Source: Schistocephalus solidus
Taxonomy: Eukaryota; Platyhelminthes; Cestoda; Diphyllobothriidea; Diphyllobothriidae
Direction of reading: 5' to 3'
NCBI GenBank assembly: GCA_017591395.1
Contig: WEDG01003411.1
Span: 211,626 to 275,625, forward strand
Length of the DNA stretch: 64,000 nucleotides
Under the pieces are notes generated by a model. That model was given only the letters and a program-made list of their open reading frames with translations. It was not told the DNA's origin and searched no databases. The stretch's first letter is position 1, and every line of letters starts with the position of its first letter. This document shows, in pieces, positions 1 through 11,495 of this stretch. The translations under genes and the position numbers were made by a program.

Positions 1-293
1 TTTAATCGTCTGCTCTACAGCTGGGTTCTCACGGTGTTCAACTCAAAAGACGTGGTTAGCCAGAAAAAAGACAATCCAAGAAAAAGGTGAATATTTCTGA
101 AAAGAATAAGTTTGAAATTGAAGACAAAAAGTAGTTCGTCGTCACAGCAATGTTAGAGTAGAAGCAATGCACTGGAAGCCATTTGTTTTATTTTTTTACA
201 TTTCATCCACAAAAGAACCCGGTCGCGGTCACAGTTCGTGAGAGTTGTTTTTCGGTACCTATGTAAGTGAAGTTGACGTTGTGCGAATGAAGG

Positions 294-404
294 ATGTCTG
301 TTAAAATCCTAGAAGGGGTACCGATTTTGAGAGAGGAAAAGGCAGTTCAAATGGAAGATGCAATAATAGGTTCAGAGGGGACAACCGGAGACTTTGTGTG
401 CACA
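294..404 (+). CDS. Candidate first coding exon, unknown gene
   Basis: An ATG at 294 opens 37 codons that end at a strong splice donor (ACA then GTAAGT at 405). A TGA lies in frame two codons upstream, so this ATG would be the true start of the frame; a five-codon upstream reading frame (MKDVC) overlaps it at 288. The peptide begins MSVKILEGVPILREEK and is rich in charged residues, with no motif I recognise. No downstream exon could be linked to it by phase. It may be the 5' end of a gene with a long first intron, or a chance frame. Confidence 0.4.
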
Positions 405-2689
405 GTAAGTCAGCTAGTGGTCGGATCCCATTTGCTCGACCACTTTAAGTATAAACGCTATAGTTTGTCAAATCTTTAACCCTTACTTTTGTCTTAGAGA
501 TTAATTGGAGTCATACCCAAGTGATTGTTTCTACCAAGAGTCTGAGCCTGGCCATTAGATGACGGCAGATGTGTCAGGATGATTTATATTGTCACCACCT
601 AAAGAGCATGTGAATAGAAACACTGCCATTCCCCGTAAGGCAGATGGCATTGCACAAAATTTGAGCAGGGGTCCATAATATCGTGTCCAAATGATGGCAC
701 TACTCCTAACTCAAACCTGAAGCATAAGCCTAAAATTACCACTAAACCTAACCTTAACACTGACTCCTATCCCAATCTTAGACCAAACATGGTATATAAA
801 ATTTCCTTGACTTGAATCCTGACCCTAAATTTTTGGCATTTAGCCTTAATCGTCCTGCATTTCGCCTGGTTCATGCTCATATGCCTTACCACGAAGCCAT
901 GTGATTAAACCCTGTTGGGAGATGCTCCAATGTTGTTGGTGAACACTGCCGGATAGAACCTTCTGGTCGGGTTTGAAAATTTAAACAGACATCACGTACA
1001 CAGGGTTAGTTGTTTCGTTGGCAGGATACGAGTGCGTAGGCATGTGAGTCCGCCTACGAAATGTGCACTAGTCGATAACCAAAATTCAGCCGCAGACCGT
1101 AAATGAAATCGAGACCTTTCCCGTCGCTGTTTATGGCGTCGCCGGAGAGGTTAAGCAACCTGGGCGTCATTCCTAGTGTTTGACACCCATGAGACAAACG
1201 CGCCCATCGATGAGATGGCAGAAATTTGTCATCAGACCAAACACAGGGGAGGAAGTCTCACTAGTTGTCAATTCAGTAACGGCTAGTCGGAGGAAGACAT
1301 CCATCAGCGCATTAACAGCAACATAAATTAGGCTATAGAGTGCAGTTCTGCGTGTACATGGGATTGGGGTGTGGAAACAGTGTGGCTGCTTCGCTATGAA
1401 CATCTTACATTCGTCACCCAAAGGGGCCGGTGTCCATTATTTTTGTCCAGTTTTGCAGTTGGGCGTTCGTATTCGTGGGTTTATTAGGCGATAAAATACT
1501 GGTGCTTTAGGGCTAAGTTTTGCTCATTCTGAAGGATATTTCGTCTGTTCCAGACAGCAAAGTCCAGCCTCTCCCACCTGTGGGCGCGCTGGTCTAATGC
1601 GCGAGGATTTGCCTACAGCAGAGGAGACTGGAGCCGCATCTGCCCCCACGTCGATCTTGTTTAAATGGCAGGCAAATAGTCAAATGTCTGGAGATGGGCG
1701 TGACTGCGGTAGCTACCGTAGTGTGAGGCTGCGTTTGACGCATTGCACACATTCGCGCTTAACAACAGATGATGACTCCCGCAGACCATTTGCTGAAAAC
1801 ATAGTGCCCACCGTGAGAAAATAATTCCCAATGTACTGTAGACAAGAAGTGTTAGAACGCCCTTTGTAGGGAGCATTCCAAGATTGACGCACATAGACGT
1901 ACATGCATATGTGGTAGCTGGTTTGCAAAACACACTGAAATTAGCGTCATGAGAGCGCCCTGTGTCATAAATTATCGAAAAACTACCTTCGCCGGTTACC
2001 TTTTAACACCTACTTTCTCATGGACTAATACGACTGAGTCTTTTTTTCCCAACCTAAACTCGGGTGTTGTTTCTGCCCCTCGGCCGCTGATATTTTTTTA
2101 GGTGCGGTCATTTTTCTTCTTTTTGCAGAATTCAGGAGATTTCGGGCGCTGCATTTTATGGTTTACATTCGTCATATCGATTTGGATCCCTCGGGTTGGC
2201 TAACTACGCACCTGTGTTATAGGTTGTGCTGGAGGTCATTGCTCTCATAAGTACCTGTCCTGTTATCAGCGAGGATTTTCGCTGTTCTAAGTTTGCTTTG
2301 TGGGCAACTATGCTATGCGTAACGGAAACTTCATCGCTAAATATACTTGTGGTTATGCTCCGGTGAATGTTTAGCTGTAGTCCAGATTGTGCATTTATGA
2401 AAAATTCAACTTACAATTAGTACGTTATGCATCGTAAGAACTATCTTATTACTATCGATTGCATGGTAAACTCTGATGAATTCACTGAATCGACGTCAAG
2501 AGGACCAACGTAGCGGAAGATAAATGTCTCACAGCAATTAAGCAATGGCTTGCGACCACATCGACTCGCATTGAAAATACCGCAGATATCCACTTTTGTA
2601 TTTTCCACTCGTATAATTTCGTGCTCGTCCCACTGCGGGGCGCGCCTACTGCTGTCGAAAACTCTTTGTAGATGACCCTTTTCCACATA
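405..2689. other. No gene recognised
   Basis: Short frames occur on both strands, but none has a recognisable motif or a consistent pair of splice sites. Apart from the telomere-like stretch I see nothing defined here. Confidence 0.5.
690..850 (+). repeat. Degenerate telomere-like CCTAA repeats
   Basis: Many imperfect units such as CCTAAC, CCTAAA and CCTTAAC occur within about 150 bp. They resemble decayed CCCTAA (TTAGGG) telomeric units. A similar stretch lies at 57,460-57,640 in the same orientation. Confidence 0.5.
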
Positions 2690-4105
2690 TCATCATCGTC
2701 TACTATTGGGAAGCACTCTGAAATACTGTGGCCATGACTACGGCCTCAGGTAGACGAATAAATATCATTTTCCACGACACCAGTTTGCGCGTATGCTTCA
2801 AGCTTTTGCCTGAGAAATCAGGGTGACCAGGCTTGATTGTCAGTCGCATAGCAGTGGTGTTGCTGGAAAGCACTTCGAAAAACTATGACCATTACTATGA
2901 CCGCAGGCATATGCACAAATGTAATTTCCCATGATATCGGTTCCATGCTCTGGTCGGACCACTCAGGGTGAATTTGGCGATGCTGTGGTTCAGTTAGAAG
3001 CATCTCACACTGTGATGCTATTTGAGTGACGACCTCACAACCGAGTACCTGAGAGGTAGGTATCATCGTAGTTTATTTCAGCAACCTTTGTACGTTTAGA
3101 CTGCGTCGCGGGTACTCTGTTGATTCTTGTGTGTACTCACCTTTTGCTGACTTGTATCGGTTTCTTTTTTCTCACTGTCTATTAAATCGCCTTAAGGTTG
3201 TCAGTTAGCATCGCATCCAACCTTATTGGATTAACCTCACCATAGAAGGTTAAGTTCATGTAAATCATTAAGGCATTCTTTGAAAAAAGAATGCACCTCG
3301 CGTATTGCAGGCACGTTAGAAATAGCATTGCTTATCGTGAAATTGTTTGAACTGTACGTTAATTAAGTTATAATGTTGGCTCTATCTACTTGTGCACATG
3401 ATGACAAACCCTTGCGTCTTAGGTAGTTGCTGGAGAAGAAGGTGTGCAGTGATCGATCGCTGGCGCTGTCGTATTTTCCAGGGGAAATTGATGAGGCAGG
3501 AGTTTTATTTGTTGTAGAAAGTCCATCATTGGTACACTTTTTCTGCATTGGGGTCACCCTTCTAGTCAGAGGTCTATGTTTCCCTTGCTGTGAGGTCAAC
3601 GTCGTGGTCTCTGAACAAAGGCGCCTGCTACCCGGTCAGCTCTTCGTCTCACAATCATGAGCCGGATCTTCTGACGAACCGATTTTCTTACGAGCTGCAG
3701 TCAGTGCATTCGATATTTAATTATTGACAGCGGTCTGTTTGCCTTCGTCCGTACTCCTCTTACACTCCTACTCAGAAGTTCCCACACAAGTTTGAAGTCA
3801 TTTGTTCGACCAAAGCAGTGCTTTAGGATTCATGCATAGTTAAATGTGTTATCTGACCACTCAGAGTTTAGTGCTGTGGTGGTTGTAAGCATATTACTGC
3901 ACGAGAAACCCAAATTATGTGCAAGTCACCTCTGCGAAACAGTAAGCTTCATAGTTTAGCGCCGCAATTTCCAAATGCCTAGATAGTGTTGTCTGTGTGC
4001 GAAAAGCTCATTTTCTAATTGATTGTTCTGTTGATCTTGGCGTGTACTCACGTTGCTGACGCACTTCGATTTTTGTCTCACAGTCTACTAGATTGCCTTA
4101 TAATA
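2690..4105 (+). repeat. Old diverged direct duplications
   Basis: About 2,690-2,830 resembles 2,850-2,990 (shared phrases around GGAAGCACT, GGCCATGACTA/GACCATTACTA and a closing CAGGGTGA). A second pair is 2,960-3,200 against 3,840-4,105, sharing GACCACTCAG, GTGTACTCAC, TTGCTGAC and a run ending in ATTGCCTTA. These are diverged non-coding duplications without a clear coding frame. Confidence 0.4.
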
Positions 4106-4448
4106 GATGGCTCTTTGCGTTTTTATGACTTATAGCGCAACCGGAATTCTCGCAGTGCAGACCACGCCCAAACATTCTTCCTCTCCATTGTGGCCGCATA
4201 TCACCGGCCGTATAGCTCCCTGACCTGTGGATTTGACTCTTAAATTCTGCGATAAAAATTGCCACGGTATTATCGAGATATTATCGGAAGGATAATATAG
4301 CTTACAAAGGCCAACTTTACAGTCAAAACGATCGCAACTAGAAGGCGATGTCTGAGCATAGCTGATTCAGGAAACAGTTGTGTTGGGTAAAATGGCTGAA
4401 GGCATAAAATTTCCTTTTATGGTTGCTGTTAGGAAGGTGCTTACACCA

Positions 4449-4450
<2 letters not shown>

Positions 4451-4526
<76 letters not shown>
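4451..4526. repeat. (TA)n microsatellite
   Basis: About 38 TA units mark the 5' boundary of the Penelope-like element. The tract happens to be open in several frames and so extends the downstream frame as an Ile-Tyr run that is unlikely to be protein. Confidence 0.9.
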
Positions 4527-4527
<1 letters not shown>

Positions 4528-4577
4528 CTGATGCCCATTTCCGACTCCAAAAATTCCAAGTTTCTAAGGAGCGGCAC

Positions 4578-6656
4578 ATGGAGAGTTGCCGAGAACAGCT
4601 TCCTTCACAATTATTTGAATCCCTAAACGACACGATTGCCCGTGCTTCAGAACGCGAACGACAGAAGAAGCGGAATATTTTAGACAGAAAATGGTCGAAC
4701 ATTTCACAACAAACCGACGCAAATCAGAAATGTTCAAAGAAGGTCGTAAATCTGTCATCGAGAATACTCACGACAACGGAAGAGAACGCGCTTTCCAAAG
4801 GTTTGAAATACAATCTTTCTGACTCAAACTATTTGGGGTTTCTTGCAAGCTTGGAATCCATCATATCGACTGTTAACCTCTCAGAAGATGAACGGTTTAC
4901 AATACGAAATAGTACCATACAAGCCTTAAAAGGCCGGAAACATTTTTCAGTACTATCACATGAAGAGATGAAAGCGTTAAAGGGTCTTAAAACTGACAAG
5001 GATATTATCATTCTCCTAGCGGACAAAGGAGGCGCGATTGCGGTTTTGAACAAAACAGACTACAATGAGAAGATGCTGTCATTGTTAGAAGATGGATCCA
5101 CCTACGAACCACTCTCTGTGGACCATACAAAGACACTGAATTCATCTATTGATAAAGTGTTGAAACGTCTCACAGGGCAGAAGCAACTGTCAGGAAATAT
5201 TGCTAAATCCCTGCGACAAACGGAACCAACCATCGCGAAGATTTATGGACTGCCTAAAGTCCACAAAACTGAAGTTCCACTGCGACCTATAGTGTCCTTG
5301 ATCGGTGCGCCCAACTATAAAATTTCCAAGTGGTTATTCCAAAAGCTTCATCCGCTAACGAAGAATTGTGAAACCTCAATTGAGAATTCAACGGAGTTTC
5401 TAAAGAAATTAAAAGGAACCAAAGTCTCCACAGATGAAATAATGGTCTCCTTCGATGTTGTTTCCCTCTTCACTTCTATACCGTTAACACTAGCAAAACA
5501 ATACACAAAGGAACTTCTGTCGTCCCACGATACGGATGTTCCAGCAGCGGCCGTACTCGAACTCATGGACCTTTGTTTAGAAACTAACTTTTCATTCGAC
5601 CAAAAATGCTATAAGCAACTGAAAGGAGCTCCAATGGGGTCACCCATCTCTGGTTTTCTCGCCGAAATCGCAATGCAGAAACTCGAGGCCACGGCTCTTC
5701 CGTTAGTTAATCCTCAACTATTGCTACGTTATGTAGACGACACATTTGTTGTCGTTAAAAAGGACCAACTGGAAATGCTCCATAACATCATCAACTCCAC
5801 AATCCCAGGAATCCAATTCACACTCGAAAAGGAAGTTGACAATAAACTCCCATTCCTGGATGTTCTCGTACAACGAAAGACCGACGGAACACTACGCACA
5901 TCGGTTTATCGCAAGGAAACTTATGCCGAAGTTATTCTGCCTTATGAGAGCAATCAGCCTATCGCTCACAAACGGAGTGCTGTCAACAGTCTACTCAGTC
6001 GAACAAAAACACATTGCTCCGATGAAGAAGGCTATCGAATCGAACTTAATTACTTGTGTGAATTATTTTCGCAGAACGGGTACCCTAAGGATTTTGTACG
6101 CCGATACTTGAAAGGACAGAAATCGAAAGAAAAGGAACCAAGTAGTTCTAACGAGGCGCCAAAAATAAATACATGGCGAACCCTTCCTTACATCAAGAAT
6201 GTGTCTGAACTCGTCGAAAGACACCTAAGGAAGCACCAAATTCATGTGGCGCACAAACCGACAACTACTTTGCGTACCCAGCTTATCCACCCTACGGATA
6301 GGGTCAACTATTTGGATAAGAAAGAAGTCATCTACAAGATCCCGTGTGAAGCATGTGATGCCGTGTATTGTGGTCAGACAGGCAAATCCGCCTCTACACG
6401 CATCTATGAACATCAGTTGGCAGTAAAGAGGCGGGACCATCTGTCCCAAACAGCTATGCATACTCTAGACACCGGGCACACCTTCGCTTGGGATAAAACT
6501 CGGATTGTCGCTGCCTGTTCCTCCAAGAAAGGTCGAGAGTTCCTCGAGGCGATGCATTCAGATGAGTCATGCATCAACAGACATATCGAGTTGGATGCGA
6601 CGTACAGACATCTCAAGGAGAAATGGAAGAAACGAGAACCAATCAGGACAGGCTGA
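4578..6656 (+). CDS. Penelope-like reverse transcriptase with GIY-YIG nuclease
   Basis: This protein copies the element's RNA into DNA and nicks the target. From the ATG at 4,578 it is 692 aa with no stop. Seen motifs in order: an LPKVHK...PLRPIV block (about residue 225), FDVVSLFTSIPL with the first catalytic Asp (about 292), APMGSPISGF (about 350), YVDD catalytic site (385-388), LPFLDVLV (about 427), then a C-terminal GIY-YIG domain with VYCGQTG (about 593-600), STRIYEH and a CxxC pair just before it (PCEACD), as in canonical Penelope-like elements. The frame is open upstream to 4,380 only through the (TA)n tract and flank, so I chose the first ATG after the tract. The length is somewhat below the usual 750-800 aa, so a short N-terminal loss is possible. 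Both catalytic centres look intact, so this may be a recent copy. Confidence 0.9.
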   Translation: MESCREQLPSQLFESLNDTIARASERERQKKRNILDRKWSNISQQTDANQKCSKKVVNLSSRILTTTEENALSKGLKYNLSDSNYLGFLASLESIISTVNLSEDERFTIRNSTIQALKGRKHFSVLSHEEMKALKGLKTDKDIIILLADKGGAIAVLNKTDYNEKMLSLLEDGSTYEPLSVDHTKTLNSSIDKVLKRLTGQKQLSGNIAKSLRQTEPTIAKIYGLPKVHKTEVPLRPIVSLIGAPNYKISKWLFQKLHPLTKNCETSIENSTEFLKKLKGTKVSTDEIMVSFDVVSLFTSIPLTLAKQYTKELLSSHDTDVPAAAVLELMDLCLETNFSFDQKCYKQLKGAPMGSPISGFLAEIAMQKLEATALPLVNPQLLLRYVDDTFVVVKKDQLEMLHNIINSTIPGIQFTLEKEVDNKLPFLDVLVQRKTDGTLRTSVYRKETYAEVILPYESNQPIAHKRSAVNSLLSRTKTHCSDEEGYRIELNYLCELFSQNGYPKDFVRRYLKGQKSKEKEPSSSNEAPKINTWRTLPYIKNVSELVERHLRKHQIHVAHKPTTTLRTQLIHPTDRVNYLDKKEVIYKIPCEACDAVYCGQTGKSASTRIYEHQLAVKRRDHLSQTAMHTLDTGHTFAWDKTRIVAACSSKKGREFLEAMHSDESCINRHIELDATYRHLKEKWKKREPIRTG

Positions 6657-6744
6657 TACACACAGCGGCCGCTCACTGGTGCCAATGTTCACGCCAGTAT
6701 CGATTTTTTCGCGTGATTACGATGTCAACTGTTTTTGCCACATT

Positions 6745-6800
6745 TGCTACCCGCCTGCGTCTGACGACGACCCGGAGAACCGGTGTTGAAAATTTACACA
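6745..6800 (+). ncRNA. Hammerhead-like half motif at Penelope element 3' end
   Basis: CTGACGA (6,761-6,767) is followed by a hairpin of GACCCGG and CCGG-U-GUU around an AGAA loop, then directly by GAAAA (6,788). This matches the C3-A9 and G12-A14 segments around stem II of a hammerhead. No cleavage triplet or stem I partner was found, so it may be half of a ribozyme completed by another copy, a decayed one, or chance. Penelope-like elements are known to carry hammerheads in their terminal repeats. Confidence 0.3.
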
Positions 6801-6859
6801 ATAAAGCTCCATTTCCCATAGAACGTATTCAACTTCAATATATATATATATATACAAAA

Positions 6860-7410
6860 TGCCCTTCAAGGGTTAAGTAACCTAGGAATTTCGCACCGCC
6901 ACCGGCTGGAAAATTGACATGAACGGCAACTTCTTTACTAATGAATATAGGTTAATGTTCAAAAACTTCCTCCTGCGCTACGTATATTTGATACAACCCT
7001 ATTTTTATTACGGTGGGTACGATTACACGCCGGTTCTTTGAAAGTACTATCTCCAGGCTTGTTAAGTGGAAAACTGTAGAATACTATGACAGCGAAACAT
7101 CTATCAACTGACATGAAGGAAATCACGGAACGCCGCCTCTTCATGCAATGCGATATTAGAGCGTTGGAGCACATTCATAGTAAGTTTCATGATCACGCCT
7201 GCTGGAAAAATCAGACCAACCAGGAATGCAAGGGAGTCTGCCATGAAGCAGGGAAAGTCTTGCAGATATTTGAGAAGATTGATCATTAATTCACATCTAA
7301 CGATAAATTTCAACGCAATTCTACTACCACTGCCTTATAGTGAACTTGACTTACGCAAAATTACGGTAAATCTTCAGAAACTTCGAGAGATTGTGCGCAA
7401 AATAAGCTCA
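6860..7410. other. No gene recognised
   Basis: A 67-codon frame (7,086-7,289, plus) and its antisense counterpart occur here, without motifs or splice signals. Nothing else is evident. Confidence 0.5.
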
Positions 7411-7799
7411 ACGAGCCCGTGGCTCAGTGGTAGAGCGTTCGACTGAATACCAAAGGTCGCGGGTTCGATTCCCAGGTGTTCCACACTTGGGATTGGGTAT
7501 GACCGGCTGATGACGCCTAATAAACCAGAAATTGCCATTCCGGTCTCCCTTGTCTTTGTCGGTTCCACATTATCAACATATGCCACACGTCGCTATGCGA
7601 CTGCCTGTGAGTACTCTAGTCTGAGTTCCAGGGCACAACGGAACATAAATGTTCCTTAAGCAGATCGGTGAGCCACACACTATCATCATATTCCCCATCG
7701 CAACCGACAAAGCAACGAACCGTGGCTCCGTGGTAAAGCGTTCGACTCAAATATCAAAGGTCGCGGCTTCGAATCCCAGGTGTTCCACACTTGGGACTG

Positions 7800-7860
7800 G
7801 GTATGACTGGCTGATGACGGCTAATAAGCCAGAAATGGCCATTGCGGTCTCCCTTGTCTT
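7800..7860 (+). ncRNA. Hammerhead-like core of the SINE unit (representative)
   Basis: CTGATGA (7,811-7,817) is followed by a GGCT-AATA-AGCC hairpin, GAAA (7,832-7,835), a short stem-loop and a GTC triplet (7,847-7,849). In a hammerhead these are the C3-A9 box, stem II, G12-A14 and the cleavage triplet. Stem III is imperfect (AU-GG..CC-GU with one bulged base in the common version) and stem I can only be drawn as GG/UC plus GAC/GUC across an internal loop. Nearly every unit in the array repeats the motif. Activity is unproven. Confidence 0.5.
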
Positions 7861-8789
7861 TGTCGGTTTCACATTATTAACATATGCTGCACGTCGCTAT
7901 GCGACTGCCTGTGAGTACTCTAGTCTGAGTACCAGGGCACAACGGAACATAAATGTTCCTTAAGCAGATCGGTGAGCCACACACTATCATCATATTCCCG
8001 ATCGCAACCGAAAAAGCAACGAGCCCGTGGCTCAGTGGTAGAGCAATCGACTCAAATACCAAAAGGTCGCGGGTTCGTATCCCAGGTGTTCCACACTTGG
8101 GATTGGTATGACTGGCTGATGACGGCTAATAAGCCAGAAATGGCCATTCCGGTCTCCCTTGTCTTTGTCGGTTCCACATTATCAACATATGCCACACGTC
8201 GCTATGCGACTGCCTGTGAGTACTCTAGTCTGAGTTCCAGGGCACAACGGAACATAAATGTTCCTTAAGCAGATCGGTGAGCCACACACTATCATCATAT
8301 TCCCCATCGCAACCGACAAAGCAACGAACCGTGGCTCCGTGGTAAAGCGTTCGACTCAAATATCAAAGGTCGCGGCTTCGAATCCCAGGTGTTCCACACT
8401 TGGGACTGGGTATGACTGGCTGATGACGGCTAATAAGCCAGAAATGGCCATTGCGGTCTCCCTTGTCTTTGTCGGTTTCACATTATTAACATATGCTGCA
8501 CGTCGCTATGCGACTGCCTGTGAGTACTCTAGTCTGAGTTCCAGGGCACAACGGAACATAAATGTTCCTTAAGCAGATCGGTGAGCCACACACTATCATC
8601 ATATTCCCGATCGCAACCGAAAAAGCAACGAGCCCGTGGCTCAGTGGTAGAGCAATCGACTCAAATACCAAAAGGTCGCGGGTTCGTATCCCAGGTGTTC
8701 CACACTTGGGATTGGTATGACTGGCTGATGACGGCTAATAAGCCAGAAATGGCCATTCCGGTCTCCCTTGTCTTTGTCGGTTCGACATA

Positions 8790-8795
<6 letters not shown>

Positions 8796-8829
<34 letters not shown>
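8796..8829. repeat. (TA)n tract at SINE array inversion point
   Basis: This short TA tract follows the unit's TTCGACATATTC end and separates plus-oriented from minus-oriented units. It corresponds to the SINE's TA tail. Confidence 0.85.
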
Positions 8830-8831
<2 letters not shown>

Positions 8832-11309
8832 TGTGTGGGGCTCACCGATCTGCTTAAGGAACATGCATGTTCCGTTGTGCCCTGAAACTAAGACTAGAGC
8901 CCTCGCAGGCGGTCGCATAGCGACGTGTAGTATATGATGGAATGGAACCGACAAAGACAAGGGAGACCGGAATGGCCATTTCCGGCTTATAAGCCATCAT
9001 CAGCCAGTCATACTTAATCCCAAGTGTGGCACACCTGGAATTCGAACCCGCGACCTTTGGTATTTGAGTCGAACGCTCTACCATTGAGCCACGGGCTCGT
9101 TGCTTTGTCGGTTGTGATCGGGAATCTGATGATAGTGTGGGGCTCACCGATCTGCTTAAGGAACATTTATGTTCCGTTGTGCCCTGGAACTCAGACTAGA
9201 GTACTCACAGGCATTCGCATAGTGACGTGAAGCATATGTTGATAATGTGGAACAGACAAAGACAAGGGAGACCGGAATGGCCATTTCTGGCTTATTAGCC
9301 GTCATCATCCAGTCATACCCAATCCCAAGTGTGGAACACCTGTGATTCGAAGCATTGTCCTTTGGTATTTGAGTCGAAGACTCTACAACTGAGCCAAGGG
9401 CTCGTTGCTTTTGTCGGTTGTGATCGGGAATATGATGATAGTGTGGGGCTCACCGATCTGCTTAAGGAACATGTATGTTCCGTTGTGCCCTGGAGCTCAG
9501 ACTAGAGCCCTTGCAGGCGGTCGCAAAGCGACGTGTAGCATATGATGGAATGGAACCGACAAAGACAAGGGAGACCGGAATGGCCATTTCTGTCTTATTA
9601 GCCGTCATCATCCAGTCATACCCAATCCCAAGTGTGGAACACCTGTGATTCGAAGCATTGTCCTTTGGTATTTGAGTCGAACACTCTACAACTGAGCCAA
9701 GGGCTCGTTGTTTTGTCGGTTGTGATCGGGAATATGATGATAGTGTGGGGCTCACCGATCTGCTTAAGGAACATGTATGTTCCGTTGTGCCCTGGAGCTC
9801 AGACTAGAGCCCTTGCAGGCAGTCGCATAGCGACGTGTAGCATATGATGGAATGGAACCGACAAAGACAAGGGAGACCGGAATGGCCATTTCTGGCTTAT
9901 TAGCCGTCATCATCCAGTCATACCCAATCCCAAGTGTGGAACACCTGTGATTCGAAGCATTGTCCTTTGGTATTTGAGTCGAACACTCTACAACTGAGCC
10001 AAGGGCTCGTTGTTTTGTCGGTTGTGATCGGGAATATGATGATAGTGTGGGGCTCACCGATCTGCTTAAGGAACATGTATGTTCCGTTGTGCCCTGGAGC
10101 TCAGACTAGAGCCCTTGCAGGCGGTCGCAAAGCGACGTGTAGCATATGATGGAATGGAACCGACAAAGACAAGGGAGACCGGAATGGCCATTTCTGGCTT
10201 ATTAGCCGTCATCATCCAGTCATACCCAATCCCAAGTGTGGAACACCTGTGATTCGAAGCATTGTCCTTTGGTATTTGAGTCGAACACTCTACAACTGAG
10301 CCAAGGGCTCGTTGTTTTGTCGGTTGTGATCGGGAATATGATGATAGTTTGGGGCTCACCGATCTGCTTAAGGAACATGTTAGTTCTGTTTTGCCCTGGA
10401 GCTCAGACTAGAGCCCTCGCAGGCGGTCGCAAAGCGACGTGTAGCATATGATGGAATGGAACCAACAAAGACAAGGGAGACCGGAATGGCCATTTCTGTC
10501 TTATTAGCCGTCATCAGCCAGTCATACCCAATCACAAGTGTGGAACACCTGGGATTCGAACCCGCGACCTTTGGTATTTGAGTCGAACGCTCTACCATTG
10601 AGCCACGGTTCCACACTCGGGATTCGGTATGACTGGCTGATGACGGCTAATAAGACAGAAATGGCCATTCCGGTCTGCCTTGTCTTTGTCGGTTCCACAT
10701 TATTAACATTTGCTACACGTCGCTATGCGACTGCCTGTGAGTACTCTAGTCTGAGTTCCAGGGCACAACGGAACATAAATGTTCCTTAAGCAGATCGTTG
10801 AGCCACACACTATCATCATATTCCCGATCGAAACTGACAAAGCAACGAGCCCGTAACTCAATGGTAGAGCGTTCGACTCAAAGACCAAAGGTCGCGGGTT
10901 CGAATCCCAGGTGTTCCACACTTGGGATTGGGTATGACTGGCTGATGACGGCTAATAAGCCATAAATGGCCATTCCGGTCTCCCTTGTCTATGTCGGTTC
11001 CACATTATTAACATATGCTACACGTCGCTATGTGACTGCCTGTGAGTACTCTAGTCTGAGTTCCAGGGCACAACGGAACATAAATGTTTCTTAAGCAGAT
11101 CGTTGAGCCACACACTATCATCATATTCCCGATCGCAACCGACAAAGCAACGAGCCCGTGGTTCAATGGTAGAGCGTTCGACTCAAATACCAAAGGTCGC
11201 GGGTTCGAAACCCAGGTGTTCCACACTTAGGATTTGGTATGACTGGCTGATGACGGCTAATAAGCCAGAAATGGCCATTCCGGTGTCCCTTGTCTTTGTC
11301 GGTTCCACA

Positions 11310-11312
<3 letters not shown>

Positions 11313-11364
<52 letters not shown>
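11313..11364. repeat. (TA)n tract between SINE array and palindrome
   Basis: About 26 TA units begin where the last SINE unit's TTCCACATTATTAA ends and stop where the palindromic element begins. Confidence 0.9.
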
Positions 11365-11367
<3 letters not shown>

Positions 11368-11441
11368 CGAATGTTCGAGACTATGCGAGGCCCAGGTTAT
11401 TGTATAGAAGAAAACGGGAAGGCGTTCTCTGGGACCAGAAT

Positions 11442-11495
11442 TTTATTCATCCGACGTTTCGAACTCTCACGCGAGCCCATCGTCAAGGAATAAAA
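11442..11495 (-). ncRNA. Penelope-type hammerhead-like motif, left palindrome arm
   Basis: On the minus strand: TTTTATTC-C, then TTGACGA, a GGGCTC/GAGAGTTC stem II, GAAAC-GTC with a two-pair stem III (11,453-11,460), then GG-AT-GAATAAAA. The eight-base GAATAAAA/TTTTATTC pairing gives stem I above an internal loop. The one departure from consensus is U instead of C at core position 3, or an extra U. Confidence 0.55.

Larger units (their letters stand above)
4451..6855 (+). mobile_element. Penelope-like element between (TA)n tracts
   Basis: The element comprises one open coding frame plus about 180 bp of 3' non-coding sequence and lies between TA microsatellites at 4,451-4,526 and 6,838-6,855. 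TA-rich targets are typical of several retroelement families in this window. An AATAAA-type signal sits at about 6,800. The 5' limit is uncertain because no terminal repeat could be matched in the flanks. Confidence 0.75.
7411..11312. mobile_element. Tandem array of tRNA-headed SINE units
   Basis: About 13 copies of a roughly 302-bp unit follow one another. Each has a tRNA-like head with an A box (TGGCTCAGTGGTAGAGC) and B box (GGTTCGAATCC), a 9-bp hairpin CCCAGGTGT/ACACTTGGG, a hammerhead-like core, and a 3' module with two further hairpins (GTCGC-TAT-GCGAC; GGAACAT..ATGTTCC). Plus-oriented heads start near 7,414, 7,719, 8,021, 8,328, 8,630, 10,845 and 11,150; minus-oriented heads lie near 9,030-9,100, 9,330-9,404, 9,641-9,707, 9,943-10,010, 10,245-10,312 and 10,549-10,611. 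Orientation switches at a (TA)n tract (8,796) and abruptly at about 10,610. A 609-bp dimer (7,649 on) is repeated almost exactly at 8,258. The short frames in this array are not genes. Confidence 0.85.

Noticed and set aside
4338..4702. Frames with long Ile-Tyr runs here and at 8.8, 11.3, 12.0 and 12.3 kb
   Set aside because: They are (TA)n microsatellites read through in frame, not protein.
7086..7289. 67-codon plus-strand frame
   Set aside because: No motif, no splice signals and an equally long antisense frame.
7649..11226. Repeated 70-104 codon frames on both strands, nearly identical to one another
   Set aside because: They are translations of the SINE array units; they run through tRNA-like heads and lack codon structure.
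7411..11312. A tRNA gene cluster
   Set aside because: The heads have A and B boxes, but the anticodon stems do not pair and each is fused to the same SINE body.
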